Positions 9,503 to 18,693 of a stretch of 64,000 nucleotides of DNA are shown in pieces. The stretch is from Ferruginibacter sp. (GTDB lineage Bacteria > Bacteroidota > Bacteroidia > Chitinophagales > Chitinophagaceae), in assembly GCA_025963635.1 (NCBI GenBank), contig JAOQAK010000032.1:34102-98101 (forward strand). Reading direction: 5' to 3'. The notes below the pieces were generated by a model. That model had not been told where the DNA came from and ran no database searches. It saw only the letters and a list, made by a program, of their open reading frames with translations. Position 1 is the first letter of the stretch; each line of letters opens with the position of its first letter. The position numbers were made by a program, and so were the translations under genes.

Positions 9503-9610
9503 GCCACGAATGAAACGAATTGGCACAAATGAGGTCACCTGTCTTTAAATTATCCTCCATTTATAAAAAGCAATGTTAAAGTGTATGAGCGACATTCGTG
9601 CATTCGTGGC
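9503..9610. repeat. Dispersed GCCACGAAT element, copy A (two inverted ends)
   Basis: The left end begins GCCACGAATGAAACGAATT and the right end finishes ATTCGTGCATTCGTGGC, so the 108-base unit is bounded by inverted GCCACGAAT ends. It carries no open frame and no transposase. Related units occur at 34960-35032, 50881-50900 and 53515-53545. The surrounding gap (9442-9943) holds no convincing gene. Confidence 0.75.
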
Positions 9611-9819
9611 AAAAAATCAAAACCCTTCTTTTAATACTGTTTTTTTAGACAGGCTTTTCCTTTGAGACGAACACCGGGGCACAATCCCTGTTTCCGCATT
9701 GATCAGTAATTCTCTCGAAAAGCCGGAATAAGGATGTGAACGAGCCTGTAGCGCAGGTGATTTTAAGTATAGCGAGGCCCATATCTTGCTCCCATTCAAC
9801 CCATCAAAAAACAAAACCC

Positions 9820-9827
9820 TACCTTTG
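9820..9827 (+). promoter_or_regulatory. Predicted -7 box for rhlE with a long leader
   Basis: TACCTTTG matches TAnnTTTG exactly and lies 117 bases before the helicase ATG, giving a predicted 5' leader of about 110 bases. Long leaders are common on cold-regulated DEAD-box helicase genes, but no specific structure was identified here. Confidence 0.5.
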
Positions 9828-9943
9828 CAACCTACACCACTCAAAACATACGGCAGGTTGTAAGCCGATGTGGTAAAAAATTTCCTCCGCTGTTTCAGAA
9901 AATGCAACGTCTTTTCCAGCCTTTATAAAAAATAAACCATTCA

Positions 9944-11209
9944 ATGGCATTTAGAAAATTAGAATTAATTGAACCGATCCTTAAGGCATTGGCTGAAGAA
10001 GGATATACCACCCCCACGCCCATCCAGCAACAATCTATCCCGCTGGTGTTAGAAAGAAGAGACTTGTTGGGTTGCGCCCAAACCGGTACCGGTAAAACGG
10101 CTGCATTTGCGATTCCTATTCTTCAGATTTTACACCAGGAAAAAGAACAGGAACGTGGCCGCAAACAGATAAAAGCGCTAATACTTACCCCCACCCGTGA
10201 GCTGGCGATCCAAATCGATGAAAGTTTTGCGGCATATGGAAAGTATGCCGGCCTTACCCATGCGGTAATATTCGGAGGGGTATCACAATTACATCAAACC
10301 AACCAGCTCAGAAATGGGGTGGATATTTTAGTAGCAACACCCGGTAGGTTATTAGACCTGATGAGCCAGGGATTCATTGGCTTGCAGCATTTAAAAATAT
10401 TTGTGTTGGATGAGGCAGACAGGATGCTGGACATGGGTTTTATCCATGATGTAAAGAGAGTAATTATAAAATTGCCGGTAAAAAGGCAAACACTTTTCTT
10501 CTCGGCAACCATGCCACCAGAGATTCAGACTTTGGCAAATGTGTTACTTACCAATCCTGCAAAAGTTGCAGTTACACCGGTTTCGTCTACCGTAGATGCA
10601 ATTGATCAAAGTTTGTTTTTCGTAGACAAGAATAACAAGCCCGGATTGCTGTTGTACCTGTTAAAAAATGAGAAGATCGTTACAGCACTGGTTTTTACCC
10701 GTACCAAACACGGGGCAGATAAAGTGGTAAAAATCCTGCATAAAGAAAATATTACTGCTGCGGCCATACACGGTAACAAATCGCAAAATGCACGGCAGCA
10801 TGCTTTAAATAGTTTCAAAGAAGGAAAATTAAGGGTGTTGGTCGCCACGGATATCGCGGCGAGGGGAATTGATATTGATGAGCTTACGCATGTTATCAAC
10901 TTTGAATTACCCAATGTGCCGGAAACCTATATCCACCGTATTGGCCGTACGGGCCGTGCAGGTAACACAGGCATAGCATTCTCCTTTTGCGATGCGGAAG
11001 AAAGAACAGAATTAAAAGATATTCAAAAACTGATTGGCAAAAATATTCCGATTATTGACAGTCATCCTTACCCGCTGAGTGCAGGTTCATTTGTTCCGCA
11101 AGTTGCCGGCCCAAAAAGACCCATGTTCAAAAAACAGGGAAATAATTTTCACTCCTCCGAAAGAGGCGGAAGAAGGGGGTACGGAACACAGCGGACCGGG
11201 AATAAATAA
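9944..11209 (+). CDS. rhlE: DEAD-box RNA helicase, RhlE group
   Basis: This 421-residue helicase has all DEAD-box motifs: Q motif TPTPIQQQSIP, motif I AQTGTGKTAAF (near residue 45), motif Ib TPGR, motif II DEADRMLDMGF (near 150), motif III SAT, and motif VI HRIGRTGRAG (near 330). The C-terminal tail after about 375 is basic and glycine/arginine-rich, as expected of RhlE-type RNA-binding tails. It should unwind RNA in ribosome assembly or mRNA turnover. The start ATG follows a leader of about 110 bases. A strong terminator follows at 11240. Confidence 0.94.
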   Translation: MAFRKLELIEPILKALAEEGYTTPTPIQQQSIPLVLERRDLLGCAQTGTGKTAAFAIPILQILHQEKEQERGRKQIKALILTPTRELAIQIDESFAAYGKYAGLTHAVIFGGVSQLHQTNQLRNGVDILVATPGRLLDLMSQGFIGLQHLKIFVLDEADRMLDMGFIHDVKRVIIKLPVKRQTLFFSATMPPEIQTLANVLLTNPAKVAVTPVSSTVDAIDQSLFFVDKNNKPGLLLYLLKNEKIVTALVFTRTKHGADKVVKILHKENITAAAIHGNKSQNARQHALNSFKEGKLRVLVATDIAARGIDIDELTHVINFELPNVPETYIHRIGRTGRAGNTGIAFSFCDAEERTELKDIQKLIGKNIPIIDSHPYPLSAGSFVPQVAGPKRPMFKKQGNNFHSSERGGRRGYGTQRTGNK

Positions 11210-11239
11210 TTGTTGGCTAAATTTTTTACAATTCACCTC

Positions 11240-11267
11240 ACCGAAGTATTTAACTTCGGTTTTTTTA
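11240..11267 (+). terminator. Intrinsic terminator after rhlE
   Basis: ACCGAAGT (11240-11247) pairs with ACTTCGGT (11253-11260) around a five-base loop and is followed by a run of T to 11267. Confidence 0.88.
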
Positions 11268-11314
11268 TGTCCATTCAGTAGAGTATCCGCGTTTTATTTA
11301 TTAATAAATTTTTT

Positions 11315-12406
11315 ATGCGCACCCGTAAATACATTTCCTATTTATTGAACCCCCTGGAGTTGGTACGTACAAAAAAAATATTGCAGGTAAATCCCACCAT
11401 ACCGGCGTCGAGGAAAGAACCTGAATTTACCAAATTGTTTGTATACGATTACAACGAGCAGCGCATTGAAGAAAAAGAACTGTCCGGTATTGAATCCTGT
11501 TATCCTTACATTGAATCGCCGGGCATCACCTGGCTGAATGTAGATGGATTGCGCAAAGTGGATGTGGAAGCCATTTGCAATAAATACGGAATTCATAACC
11601 TGATCACCGAAGATATATTGAGTATCGGGCAGCGGCCTAAAATGGATGAGATAGATGGAATACTCTTTTGCCTGCTCAACATGTTATATTTTAACGAAAA
11701 GGATGGGGCAGTGGAGATTGAACAGATCAGTATCGTATTGGGTAAAAACTTCGTAATCAGTTTCCAGGAAGATCAAACCAGGGATGTATTTAACCCGTTA
11801 CGGGAAAAACTAAAAATTTCAGCCAGCAAACTACGGAATAACGGAGCCGATTTTTTATTTTATTCGCTGATTGATATGATCGTGGATAATTATTACGTGG
11901 TGATGGAGAAGTTGGGCGACCGTATCGAGATTCTTGAAGAAGATATCGTTCGTTATTCCAATAAAAGGAGCCTTGCGAAAATAAGTATGTTAAGAAAAGA
12001 AATGATTATTTTAAAACGCAGCGTGGCACCTGTAAGAGAATTGGTAAATGGAATTCTGCGAAGCGAGAGTGAATTGATTGAAGAAAAAACTGAAAAGTAT
12101 TTTAAAGATGTGTATGATCATATTGTACAGGCCAATGACCTTGCGGAGAATTATCGCGATATGATGATGAACTTGCACGACCTGTATCTCAGCAATGTTA
12201 ATTTAAAAATGAACGAGGTGATGAAGGTAATGGCGATCGTTACCTGTTTGCTCGCTCCTGCAACCGTTATCGGCGGTATTTTTGGAATGAATTTCGAAGC
12301 AATCCCGCTGCTGCATAATAAATGGGGATTTTTTATTTCCGTAGGCCTGATGTTGTTTATCCCGTTGGCCATGTTGCGAAAGTTTAGAAAGCAGGGCTGG
12401 TTCTAA
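11315..12406 (+). CDS. corA: Magnesium/cobalt transporter CorA
   Basis: The 363-residue protein has the long cytosolic domain of CorA, with long helices around residues 180-300, and two C-terminal membrane helices separated by the periplasmic loop. The signature GMNF is present in FGMNFEAIPLLHNKWGF near residue 330. CorA forms pentameric channels for Mg2+ (also Co2+ or Ni2+). Length is at the upper-normal end. The ATG at 11315 lies 48 bases after the rhlE terminator in an AT-rich stretch. It ends 50 bases before the broken NHL-repeat gene. Confidence 0.95.
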   Translation: MRTRKYISYLLNPLELVRTKKILQVNPTIPASRKEPEFTKLFVYDYNEQRIEEKELSGIESCYPYIESPGITWLNVDGLRKVDVEAICNKYGIHNLITEDILSIGQRPKMDEIDGILFCLLNMLYFNEKDGAVEIEQISIVLGKNFVISFQEDQTRDVFNPLREKLKISASKLRNNGADFLFYSLIDMIVDNYYVVMEKLGDRIEILEEDIVRYSNKRSLAKISMLRKEMIILKRSVAPVRELVNGILRSESELIEEKTEKYFKDVYDHIVQANDLAENYRDMMMNLHDLYLSNVNLKMNEVMKVMAIVTCLLAPATVIGGIFGMNFEAIPLLHNKWGFFISVGLMLFIPLAMLRKFRKQGWF

Positions 12407-12455
12407 ACATACAAAAGCCAGGCATTGCTGCGGCCTTCTGCTCTAATTAAAAATC

Positions 12456-13485
12456 ATGATGATAAAAGTTGTTTACCGTCTCTTGTTTTCAATTTGCATG
12501 GTTTCACTGCCTGTCCCCGTTCCAGCCAAAGTAATCTTGTAACCAACAATGATCACGTGAACAACTACCAACTTTTAAGGAACTGGCCTAATCTGCCCGC
12601 CGGTTTGAAATTGGGCAATCCAACTGGGATTGGGATTGACACCAATCAACATATTTTCATTTTTCACCGTGCAGATAGAGTGTGGCCCTTATTGGGCGCT
12701 ATGCCCAAAAGCTATATTTCGTCCAAAACCATTTTGATGCTCGATAAGAACAGTGGGGAACTATTAAATAGTTGGGGAGAGAATCTTTTTATAATGCCCC
12801 ATGGTTTAACCGTTGACAAAAACAACAATATCTGGGTTACAGATGTAGGATTGCACCAGGTTTTTAAATTCAGTCATGATGGTAATTTATTAATGAAACT
12901 TGGTGAAGCCGGGTTCCCCGGAAACGATTCATTACATTTTAATCTTCCAACGGATGTTGCGGTTACAAAAGATGGTTCTTTTTATGTGAGCGACGGTTAT
13001 GGTAATAGCAGGATTGTAAAATTTTCTTCAGCCGGGCAATACCTTTTTGAATGGGGAAAAAAGGGAAACAATGAAGGAGAATTTAACTTACCACACGCAA
13101 TTGATTTAGACAATAAAGAAAATGTGTATGTAGCAGATAGGGAAAACAACCGTATCCAGGTTTTTGATCCTTCAGGAAAATTTTTGGCCCAATGGACGCA
13201 TGAAAGTTTTGGAACGATAAGTTCAGTGGTATTTGACAGGGCAAACAATGGTTTTGTTGCAGTAGATTTTGCCACGGCCTGGTTTAACTTACAACACAAG
13301 GGCTCGGATATTATTCTTTTTGATTCCGCAGGCAATCTTATTAAGAAATTTGGAAAAGCCCTTTTATCGAAAGAAGGAATAAATGCTGGTACCACGATAT
13401 TGTGACCGATGATGCCGGAAATATTTATGTTACAGATATACTTGGCAACAGGATCCAAAAATTTATAAAGGGTTCCAGCCAATAA
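12456..13485 (+). pseudogene. NHL-repeat (peptidyl-amidoglycolate-lyase-like) lipoprotein gene with two frameshifts
   Basis: The central frame (about 12500-13405) encodes repeated NHL blades such as GIGIDTNQHIFI, GLTVDKNNNIWVTDVG, DVAVTKDGSFYVSDGYGNSR and AIDLDNKENVYVADRENNR, the beta-propeller seen in peptidylglycine amidating lyases and related secreted proteins. The start of that frame has no good initiation codon. A signal sequence beginning at ATG 12456 (MMIKVVYRLLFSICMVS) lies in another frame and would join it near a Cys codon at 12512 preceded by FTA, a plausible lipobox. At the other end, a stop at 13403 interrupts the last blade, whose remainder (DDAGNIYVTDILGNRIQKF) continues in a third frame to the stop at 13483-13485. 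Each junction needs one missing base restored. Either the gene is decaying or both are consensus errors. Confidence 0.8.
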
Positions 13486-13628
13486 TAATCCGCTGGCATT
13501 TTTAAGTTCCGTGTTTTTAAAACCATCTTATATAACGGCAGATTTGGATTCATTACTCCCGGGAAATTTTGTTATTAAGGAGCCACATCTTGCAGCAAAC
13601 TATCGGAAAATAATATATTTTTTCGCAG

Positions 13629-13904
13629 TTAATCTTCGGCAGTTGCTGGACTGATTATTACTTTTATTTCTTCAATCCCATTCACAGGAAAACTCGCACA
13701 ATTTGAATGCTCCCTGATAACATCTTCACTTTCTGCTTCGTGAATGCAATAAATTTTGTCATTGGTAACATAAGATTCAACCCAGTTATATGGTTTACTC
13801 AATACAGAAACGGCTGACATGGAAGTTTTTGAAATAGCCTGCAATTCTTCTGCAGTCATATTGCCTGCTCCGGGCAGTTCTCTTACAATAATAAATTTTT
13901 TCAT
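13629..13904 (-). CDS. DUF4242 family protein
   Basis: This 91-residue protein begins MKKFIIVRELPGAGNMTAEEL and matches the small DUF4242 family, ferredoxin-like-fold proteins whose members include nickel-binding proteins. The conserved segments are the KFIIVRELPG opening, the W-(V/E)-SYVTNDKIYCIHEAESEDVIREHS core near 50-70 and the IEEIKVIISP close. It is cytosolic. It lies just downstream of the LuxR-type regulator on the same strand, with its own promoter box in the 86-base gap, so it is a possible target of that regulator. Molecular function is unknown. Confidence 0.85.
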   Translation of the reverse strand: MKKFIIVRELPGAGNMTAEELQAISKTSMSAVSVLSKPYNWVESYVTNDKIYCIHEAESEDVIREHSNCASFPVNGIEEIKVIISPATAED

Positions 13905-13926
13905 GGTGTTAATTTTTAGCTGGATA

Positions 13927-13934
13927 CAAAAATA
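13927..13934 (-). promoter_or_regulatory. Predicted -7 box for the DUF4242 gene
   Basis: Read on the minus strand this is TATTTTTG, an exact TAnnTTTG match, 22 bases before the ATG at 13904 and inside the gap after the LuxR-type gene. Confidence 0.5.
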
Positions 13935-13990
13935 TTGCTGGAATTACAGGCGTAGATAAAAGTTGTTCCCCAATTTACACAACGAATTCC

Positions 13991-16591
13991 CTATTTTAGA
14001 ATACCTATACGAAGAGCCTCACTAACTGCTTTGGACCGGGAATTTGTATCCAATTTGAACAAGATGCTGGAAATATGATGGTCAACAGTTTTTGCAGAAA
14101 TATACAATTGTGCTGCAATCTCCTTGTTCTGCAGTTCTTCTTTCAGCAGCCGTAAAACATCCATTTCCCTGCCAGTTAAAAAAGCAGTATTTGAACGGGT
14201 TGATTCTCTTATGCCGCGGGGAATATTTTTAATACCCAAATTCCTCATCTCTTGTTTCATTTTTTCATGTACTGCTGTGGCACCCAGTTCCTGCATCATT
14301 GCAATCGCTTTTCTTTTATCCTCCTCTTTTCCTTCAAACAAAAAAAGGGCCTGTTCATAAGGACAACCTAAATTTCCCCAAAACGCTGCTGCCTTCAAAG
14401 CCTTCGCTGAGCTGCTCATATCATAGGCTTCAGCAATTTCTTTGGTTAGTGGAGCCAACACTCTTCCTGCTTTTTTCATCCAAAATGCAAATTCATTTTT
14501 CTCTGAATCAATTCCAGCTTCCTGCATAAGTACAGCTGTTTGTTCAATGTCTTCGTTTTCAATAATCTTTTTTCCTGTCAGCCATTCATATTCCAGTAAG
14601 GCAACCATTGAAGGAATAACTCTTTGCAGTTCCATTGTTTCAAACGCCTCGGCTTTTGCTTCAAGTAAAAAAGGCAATGCATCTTTTTCTCCTCTCCTCA
14701 TTATTATTCGAGCCAACACAATGAGCACTGTAATTTTAAAAATAGCCAGCTGATTTTCGTTTTTAAGAAGATTGTCTGCAATGGCGCATGCCACGGTCCA
14801 GTTACCCGTTTCAAAGTTCAGTCTTGCTTTCCAGGAAGACATATAGGTGGTCCAGGAATTCAAGTCCCTCTCTTCACAGTAACGGATACCTTCTTCCAAT
14901 GCCTTCCTTGCAAAAGCATAATTTTTTATTTTTACGGAACCACTCCCAAGATTGGTATAGGCGCGTGCGGCATGTTCATGATAAGAGTTCTGTAATGCAA
15001 TTTCCAGGCTTTGCTGCAGCATTGCTATGCCTTTTTGTTCGGACGAGGGGATAAACATTTGTGCTGTACCCACATTATTCAATGCATGAGATAGAATTTC
15101 TTTATTGCCCAGTTCCTTCGCCATTTCAATAGCCTCCTCTCCCCACAAAATACAATCGGCCGGTTCATCAGAAAGCATTTTTAACTGAGACATATTACTA
15201 AACGCCATTGCCTTTGTTGATGAAGCCGGCCGGTCTTTCAGCACTCCAATAGCCTGCCGGGCAAAGCTTTCCGCATTCTTCCTGTTGCCATCAAACCACC
15301 ACAGGCGTGACAAAAAATGCAGGTTGTGCCCGGTTTTTTCTATATCAGCTTTCTCTGTCCAGAGATTTAAAACCTTTTCTGTAAAAGCGATGGCTTCCTT
15401 TACCTGGTTGCTGAGATAACACTCATAAGCATAGGCTTCATAAAATTCCGCCAGTTGGCAGTCATCATCCCCTTCGAAATATTCAATGGCTGTGCGAAAT
15501 AATCTTGAAGCTTCCTTGTGTGCACCTAGCGATGCAGCTTTCCTTGCCGCTTCCGGTGCATATTTGACCACCAGTTTTTTTTCGTTGGCATTTTTAGCAT
15601 AATGCAGTATCCGCTCAATCTCACCGCTTTCCTCAAAAGAATCTAAAAAAAGTTCAAGCATCATTTTATTCAGCGTAATTCGCTTGAATGGGGAAAGTGA
15701 TTCTTCGATCGTTCTCCGATATAACTCGTGCTTGAAAACGACTTTACCATTTTGAACAACGAGGACACTGATTGCAAAACAATGATCCATTGCTTCATCC
15801 CAGGCAGATTTGATTTTTACAAAACGGTCAACTTCCAGTCCTTCCGGGATTACCGAACATATTTGCCAGGCGTTTTTTGTGCCTTCTTCCTGTCGTTCAT
15901 AAACAGAAAGTATCGCATCTTTAATATTATCCGGAACACCGGGACTGTAACTTGCCAAAATCTCATTTACGTAAAATGGATTGCCTCCTGATATGCTGTA
16001 AACATCTTCACCGCTATAACCTTTCTGCGCTGCCATCTTTACCACGGCTTCTTTCGATAATGGTGTTAGCGCTAATTTCGTAAATGAATCCGGGCGCAGT
16101 TGCCCCAATACATTTCGAAGGGGATGTCTTGAGTAAATTTCATTATCGCGGTAAGTGAGAATGAAAAGACAGGGTAGCTGATCAATGCGCCGCACAAAAA
16201 ACTTGATGAAATCAAGCGTTCCCTCATCGGCCCAGTGAATGTCTTCGAAAACCATTAACAACTTCCCTTTTTTTGTGCTTAGCTCCTGGAAAAAATTGGC
16301 AAAGAGTACAGAGCGTTCTTCGTTGGTAGGAGGAACAGGCCAGCGTTCTTTGTTAACCTGCCACAGAACATCATACAAAGGTGCCAAAGGACGGGGTGTA
16401 AATAAGCCATCGCAGGCTCCATGGTAGATGGTGCAGGCATCCGCCTGTTCCTTGCAAAAAGCCTTTACCAATGTAGTTTTCCCGATGCCTGGTTCACCTT
16501 TTAACAGGACGCAATGCCCCTCCCCCCCTGCAATATTTTCAAAATATTTTTGCAGTGATGACATCAATCCGTCTCTTTCAATCAGAGCCAT
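13991..16591 (-). CDS. Large ATP-dependent LuxR-family transcriptional regulator (MalT-like)
   Basis: The 866-residue protein has an N-terminal AAA/STAND-type ATPase with Walker A GEPGIGKTT (32-40) and Walker B LLMVFEDIHWADE near residue 115, a long central region of tetratricopeptide-like helices (about 340-700), and a C-terminal LuxR helix-turn-helix beginning LTGREMDVLRLLKEELQNKE near residue 800 with AAQLYISAKTVDHHISSIL. This is the layout of MalT-like regulators, which bind an inducer and ATP before oligomerising on DNA. The inducer is unknown. The DUF4242 gene directly downstream is the nearest candidate target. Length is normal for the group. Confidence 0.92.
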   Translation of the reverse strand: MALIERDGLMSSLQKYFENIAGGEGHCVLLKGEPGIGKTTLVKAFCKEQADACTIYHGACDGLFTPRPLAPLYDVLWQVNKERWPVPPTNEERSVLFANFFQELSTKKGKLLMVFEDIHWADEGTLDFIKFFVRRIDQLPCLFILTYRDNEIYSRHPLRNVLGQLRPDSFTKLALTPLSKEAVVKMAAQKGYSGEDVYSISGGNPFYVNEILASYSPGVPDNIKDAILSVYERQEEGTKNAWQICSVIPEGLEVDRFVKIKSAWDEAMDHCFAISVLVVQNGKVVFKHELYRRTIEESLSPFKRITLNKMMLELFLDSFEESGEIERILHYAKNANEKKLVVKYAPEAARKAASLGAHKEASRLFRTAIEYFEGDDDCQLAEFYEAYAYECYLSNQVKEAIAFTEKVLNLWTEKADIEKTGHNLHFLSRLWWFDGNRKNAESFARQAIGVLKDRPASSTKAMAFSNMSQLKMLSDEPADCILWGEEAIEMAKELGNKEILSHALNNVGTAQMFIPSSEQKGIAMLQQSLEIALQNSYHEHAARAYTNLGSGSVKIKNYAFARKALEEGIRYCEERDLNSWTTYMSSWKARLNFETGNWTVACAIADNLLKNENQLAIFKITVLIVLARIIMRRGEKDALPFLLEAKAEAFETMELQRVIPSMVALLEYEWLTGKKIIENEDIEQTAVLMQEAGIDSEKNEFAFWMKKAGRVLAPLTKEIAEAYDMSSSAKALKAAAFWGNLGCPYEQALFLFEGKEEDKRKAIAMMQELGATAVHEKMKQEMRNLGIKNIPRGIRESTRSNTAFLTGREMDVLRLLKEELQNKEIAAQLYISAKTVDHHISSILFKLDTNSRSKAVSEALRIGILK

Positions 16592-16772
16592 ATTGACAAC
16601 AATTTTTTAATCTGGTAGATATAAATTTGGAAGAATCTCTTACAAGCTGCAGGCCGTTATATCGTGCTTTGTATCTGGAATAAAATTATTAAACAAAATT
16701 AAAATTATTACCAATAAAAGTCAATTTTTGAGGATGTGACTGCATTTTAGCATCAGTTTATGCTGGTGGAGT

Positions 16773-17366
16773 TTACAAGATTTTATTCACGGCTTCTATG
16801 GCCTTTCTTAACCGCTCCTCATAATTGCCGTTGATGGCTACCCAGGGCACAGGTTGGTTTACCAGGATATCTTTATAGTGATGAAATAACTTTTCCCTTG
16901 TCTGCCGGTCTGGATATTCTCTTAGCTCATCTTGTATCCAGGGTAGATCAATATCGCAAAGCAGGTAAAGGTCGTATTTCCTTTCAACGATTTGATTTAA
17001 AATCCAATGATGGCATTTTCCGAACACAAACTCGCTCCACACTTTAAGCACATACATATCCGTATCAACAAAGATGGGGGTGGCGACATCATTCACTGCC
17101 GCTGCTAATGTGGGGTGGGAGCTTTCCGCTTCTCTCGAAATTTTGGCAAAGCTGGCGGATACAGATGCAATGACAGAATCTTCCAATGCCAGCTGGCCTT
17201 TTGCGATATCGAGTAAATCGTCATAGGTGTATTTCGTGCCATTTTTTTGTAAGTATTCCCGTGCAAATTCTCTCACCCAGCGGGTGCCAAAATGAACTGC
17301 CAGCTGTTCACATAACGTGCTTTTCCCCGTGCTTTCAGGACCTATAATAACAATTTTTTTGATCAT
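16773..17366 (-). CDS. NadR-like ATPase/kinase (nicotinamide riboside salvage)
   Basis: The product (197 residues from the ATG at 17366) begins MIKKIVIIGPESTGKSTL, a P-loop in the form typical of the kinase domain of NadR. It continues with the conserved WVREFAREYLQ, FVDTDMYVLKVWSEFVFGKCH and LYLLCDIDLPWIQDELREYP segments of that AAA_28/NadR kinase family. It should phosphorylate nicotinamide riboside; the nucleotidyltransferase half of full-length NadR is absent. The ATG overlaps the tag stop codon (ATGA at 17366-17363), which favours this start over one 15 bases upstream and implies translational coupling. pnuC lies two genes upstream in the same unit. Confidence 0.86.
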   Translation of the reverse strand: MIKKIVIIGPESTGKSTLCEQLAVHFGTRWVREFAREYLQKNGTKYTYDDLLDIAKGQLALEDSVIASVSASFAKISREAESSHPTLAAAVNDVATPIFVDTDMYVLKVWSEFVFGKCHHWILNQIVERKYDLYLLCDIDLPWIQDELREYPDRQTREKLFHHYKDILVNQPVPWVAINGNYEERLRKAIEAVNKIL

Positions 17367-17926
17367 GATGTCATCGCCCAAAGAGGTTTGGCTTTTAAAA
17401 TTTTTTTATAAACAACACAATCCTGGTGATGTGCTCCCGGTAAAAAACCCGTACTCAATAAAAATTCATTTACTATTTCTCCGCCGGTAAAACGGAAAGT
17501 CTTTTTAAAGAGACCGGTCCACTCTGCCCTTGTTTTAGGATGGTGATGATTAAGCCATTTTTCAAAGGAGCCAAATTCCTTTTGCAGGGAGAGAATGGTT
17601 TTTGCATTTTCAATAGCGGCATTTATTTTAAGCCGGTTGCGGATGATCCCGGGATCATTCATCAAACGCAAAACGTCTTTGTCTTTAAAGGCGGCTACTT
17701 TTTTGATATCGAAATGATGATATGCTTTCCTGAAATTATCCTGCTTCTTCAGGATGGTGGTCCAGCTTAAACCAGCCTGGTTGATCTCCAAAACCAACCG
17801 ACAAAACAATTCATTGTCATTATGAATTGGAAATCCATAATGCTGATCATGATATAATTTGTGCATCACCGAGTCATCGGGTTTCATCCTGTTGATGGCT
17901 CCGCAATAAGTGTTTACAATATCCAT
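17363..17926 (-). CDS. tag: DNA-3-methyladenine glycosylase I
   Basis: Tag removes 3-methyladenine from DNA in base excision repair. The product (187 residues from ATG 17926) shows the family pattern: YCGAI with a zinc-ligand Cys at the start, LYHDQHYGFPIHNDNELF, the LEINQAGLSWTTILKK active-site segment, DPGIIRNRLKINAAIENA, and GAHHQDC near the end, where the last zinc ligands (H...C) fall. An in-frame start 51 bases further upstream exists, but a TAnnTTTG promoter box lies at 17933-17940 inside that extension. The gene overlaps the NadR-like gene by four bases. Confidence 0.92.
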   Translation of the reverse strand: MDIVNTYCGAINRMKPDDSVMHKLYHDQHYGFPIHNDNELFCRLVLEINQAGLSWTTILKKQDNFRKAYHHFDIKKVAAFKDKDVLRLMNDPGIIRNRLKINAAIENAKTILSLQKEFGSFEKWLNHHHPKTRAEWTGLFKKTFRFTGGEIVNEFLLSTGFLPGAHHQDCVVYKKILKAKPLWAMTS

Positions 17927-17932
17927 AAGTAC

Positions 17933-17940
17933 CAAAGTTA
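17933..17940 (-). promoter_or_regulatory. Predicted -7 box immediately before tag
   Basis: On the minus strand this is TAACTTTG, an exact match to TAnnTTTG, six bases before the ATG at 17926. It implies that tag and the NadR-like gene can be transcribed apart from pnuC, with an almost leaderless message. Confidence 0.55.
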
Positions 17941-18024
17941 TTGTTGATAATTGATCTCGGTTTAATTGGTCATACATTCACAGCATACTCCATATTACAA
18001 GCTGCAAATTAAAGTGTCTTCATT

Positions 18025-18684
18025 TTAGAAGATCTCACCAATCGGGTTAACTGCTGTGCTATTAGGGGCATTTTTTCTTCTTATCCATTCCACCAAACCG
18101 AATACTGCCATCACCAGCAAAACAACATAGAAGACACTTGTAAACACATAGTGCTTCACAAAGTATAGGGGAACGGAAGCGATATTGGTTGCGATCCACC
18201 AATACCAGCTTTCGACTTTCTTTTTCGTCATCAGCCACATACCTGTATAAGCGGTTGCGCTGGCAAAGGCATCCGCCCAGGGAATGGCTTCCGGTGCAAA
18301 GTCCTTTTTTAAATATGTCAGGGCAAAAAAGATGGCGATATAAAATGCTGCAAAAAATGCCAGGTGTTGAAACCATTCTTTTTTATCCGACCCGGTAATA
18401 TGTAAAACAGGCCTGTGCGACTGGTCTTTTTTAGCCCATAATATCCATCCATAAATACTCATTATTGTGTAATAAAAGTTTACACTTGCTTCTCCCAATA
18501 AGCCGCCTTTAAAACTCAGGTAAATATAAAAGATGGTATTGATCAACCCGGTAGGGTACACCCAAATATTTTCTTTTCTAGAGAACCATACGCTGGCAAT
18601 GCCTGCAAAAACGGCAACATACTCGAGGGCTCCCGTGTTTTTCATGCCCTCAATAAATTGCACAATTATTTCCTGTACTGTCAA
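18025..18684 (-). CDS. pnuC: Nicotinamide riboside transporter PnuC
   Basis: PnuC is an inner-membrane facilitator for nicotinamide riboside. The 219-residue protein has about seven membrane helices and the family motifs NLINTIFYIYLSFK-like (here GLINTIFYIYLSFKGGLLGE), NFYYTIMSIYGWILWAKK and ESWYWWIATNIASVPLYFVK near residue 165. It sits nine bases after the M23 lipoprotein gene and 98 bases before tag and the NadR-like kinase, all on the minus strand. The pairing of PnuC with an NadR-type kinase is a recognised salvage combination, with phosphorylation trapping the imported riboside. Confidence 0.93.
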   Translation of the reverse strand: MTVQEIIVQFIEGMKNTGALEYVAVFAGIASVWFSRKENIWVYPTGLINTIFYIYLSFKGGLLGEASVNFYYTIMSIYGWILWAKKDQSHRPVLHITGSDKKEWFQHLAFFAAFYIAIFFALTYLKKDFAPEAIPWADAFASATAYTGMWLMTKKKVESWYWWIATNIASVPLYFVKHYVFTSVFYVVLLVMAVFGLVEWIRRKNAPNSTAVNPIGEIF

Positions 18685-18693
18685 AATGGAAGA

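Noticed and set aside
9617..9907. 96-codon minus-strand open frame between the GCCACGAAT element and rhlE
   Set aside because: It has no family resemblance, its composition is uneven, and it overlaps the predicted rhlE promoter and leader on the other strand.
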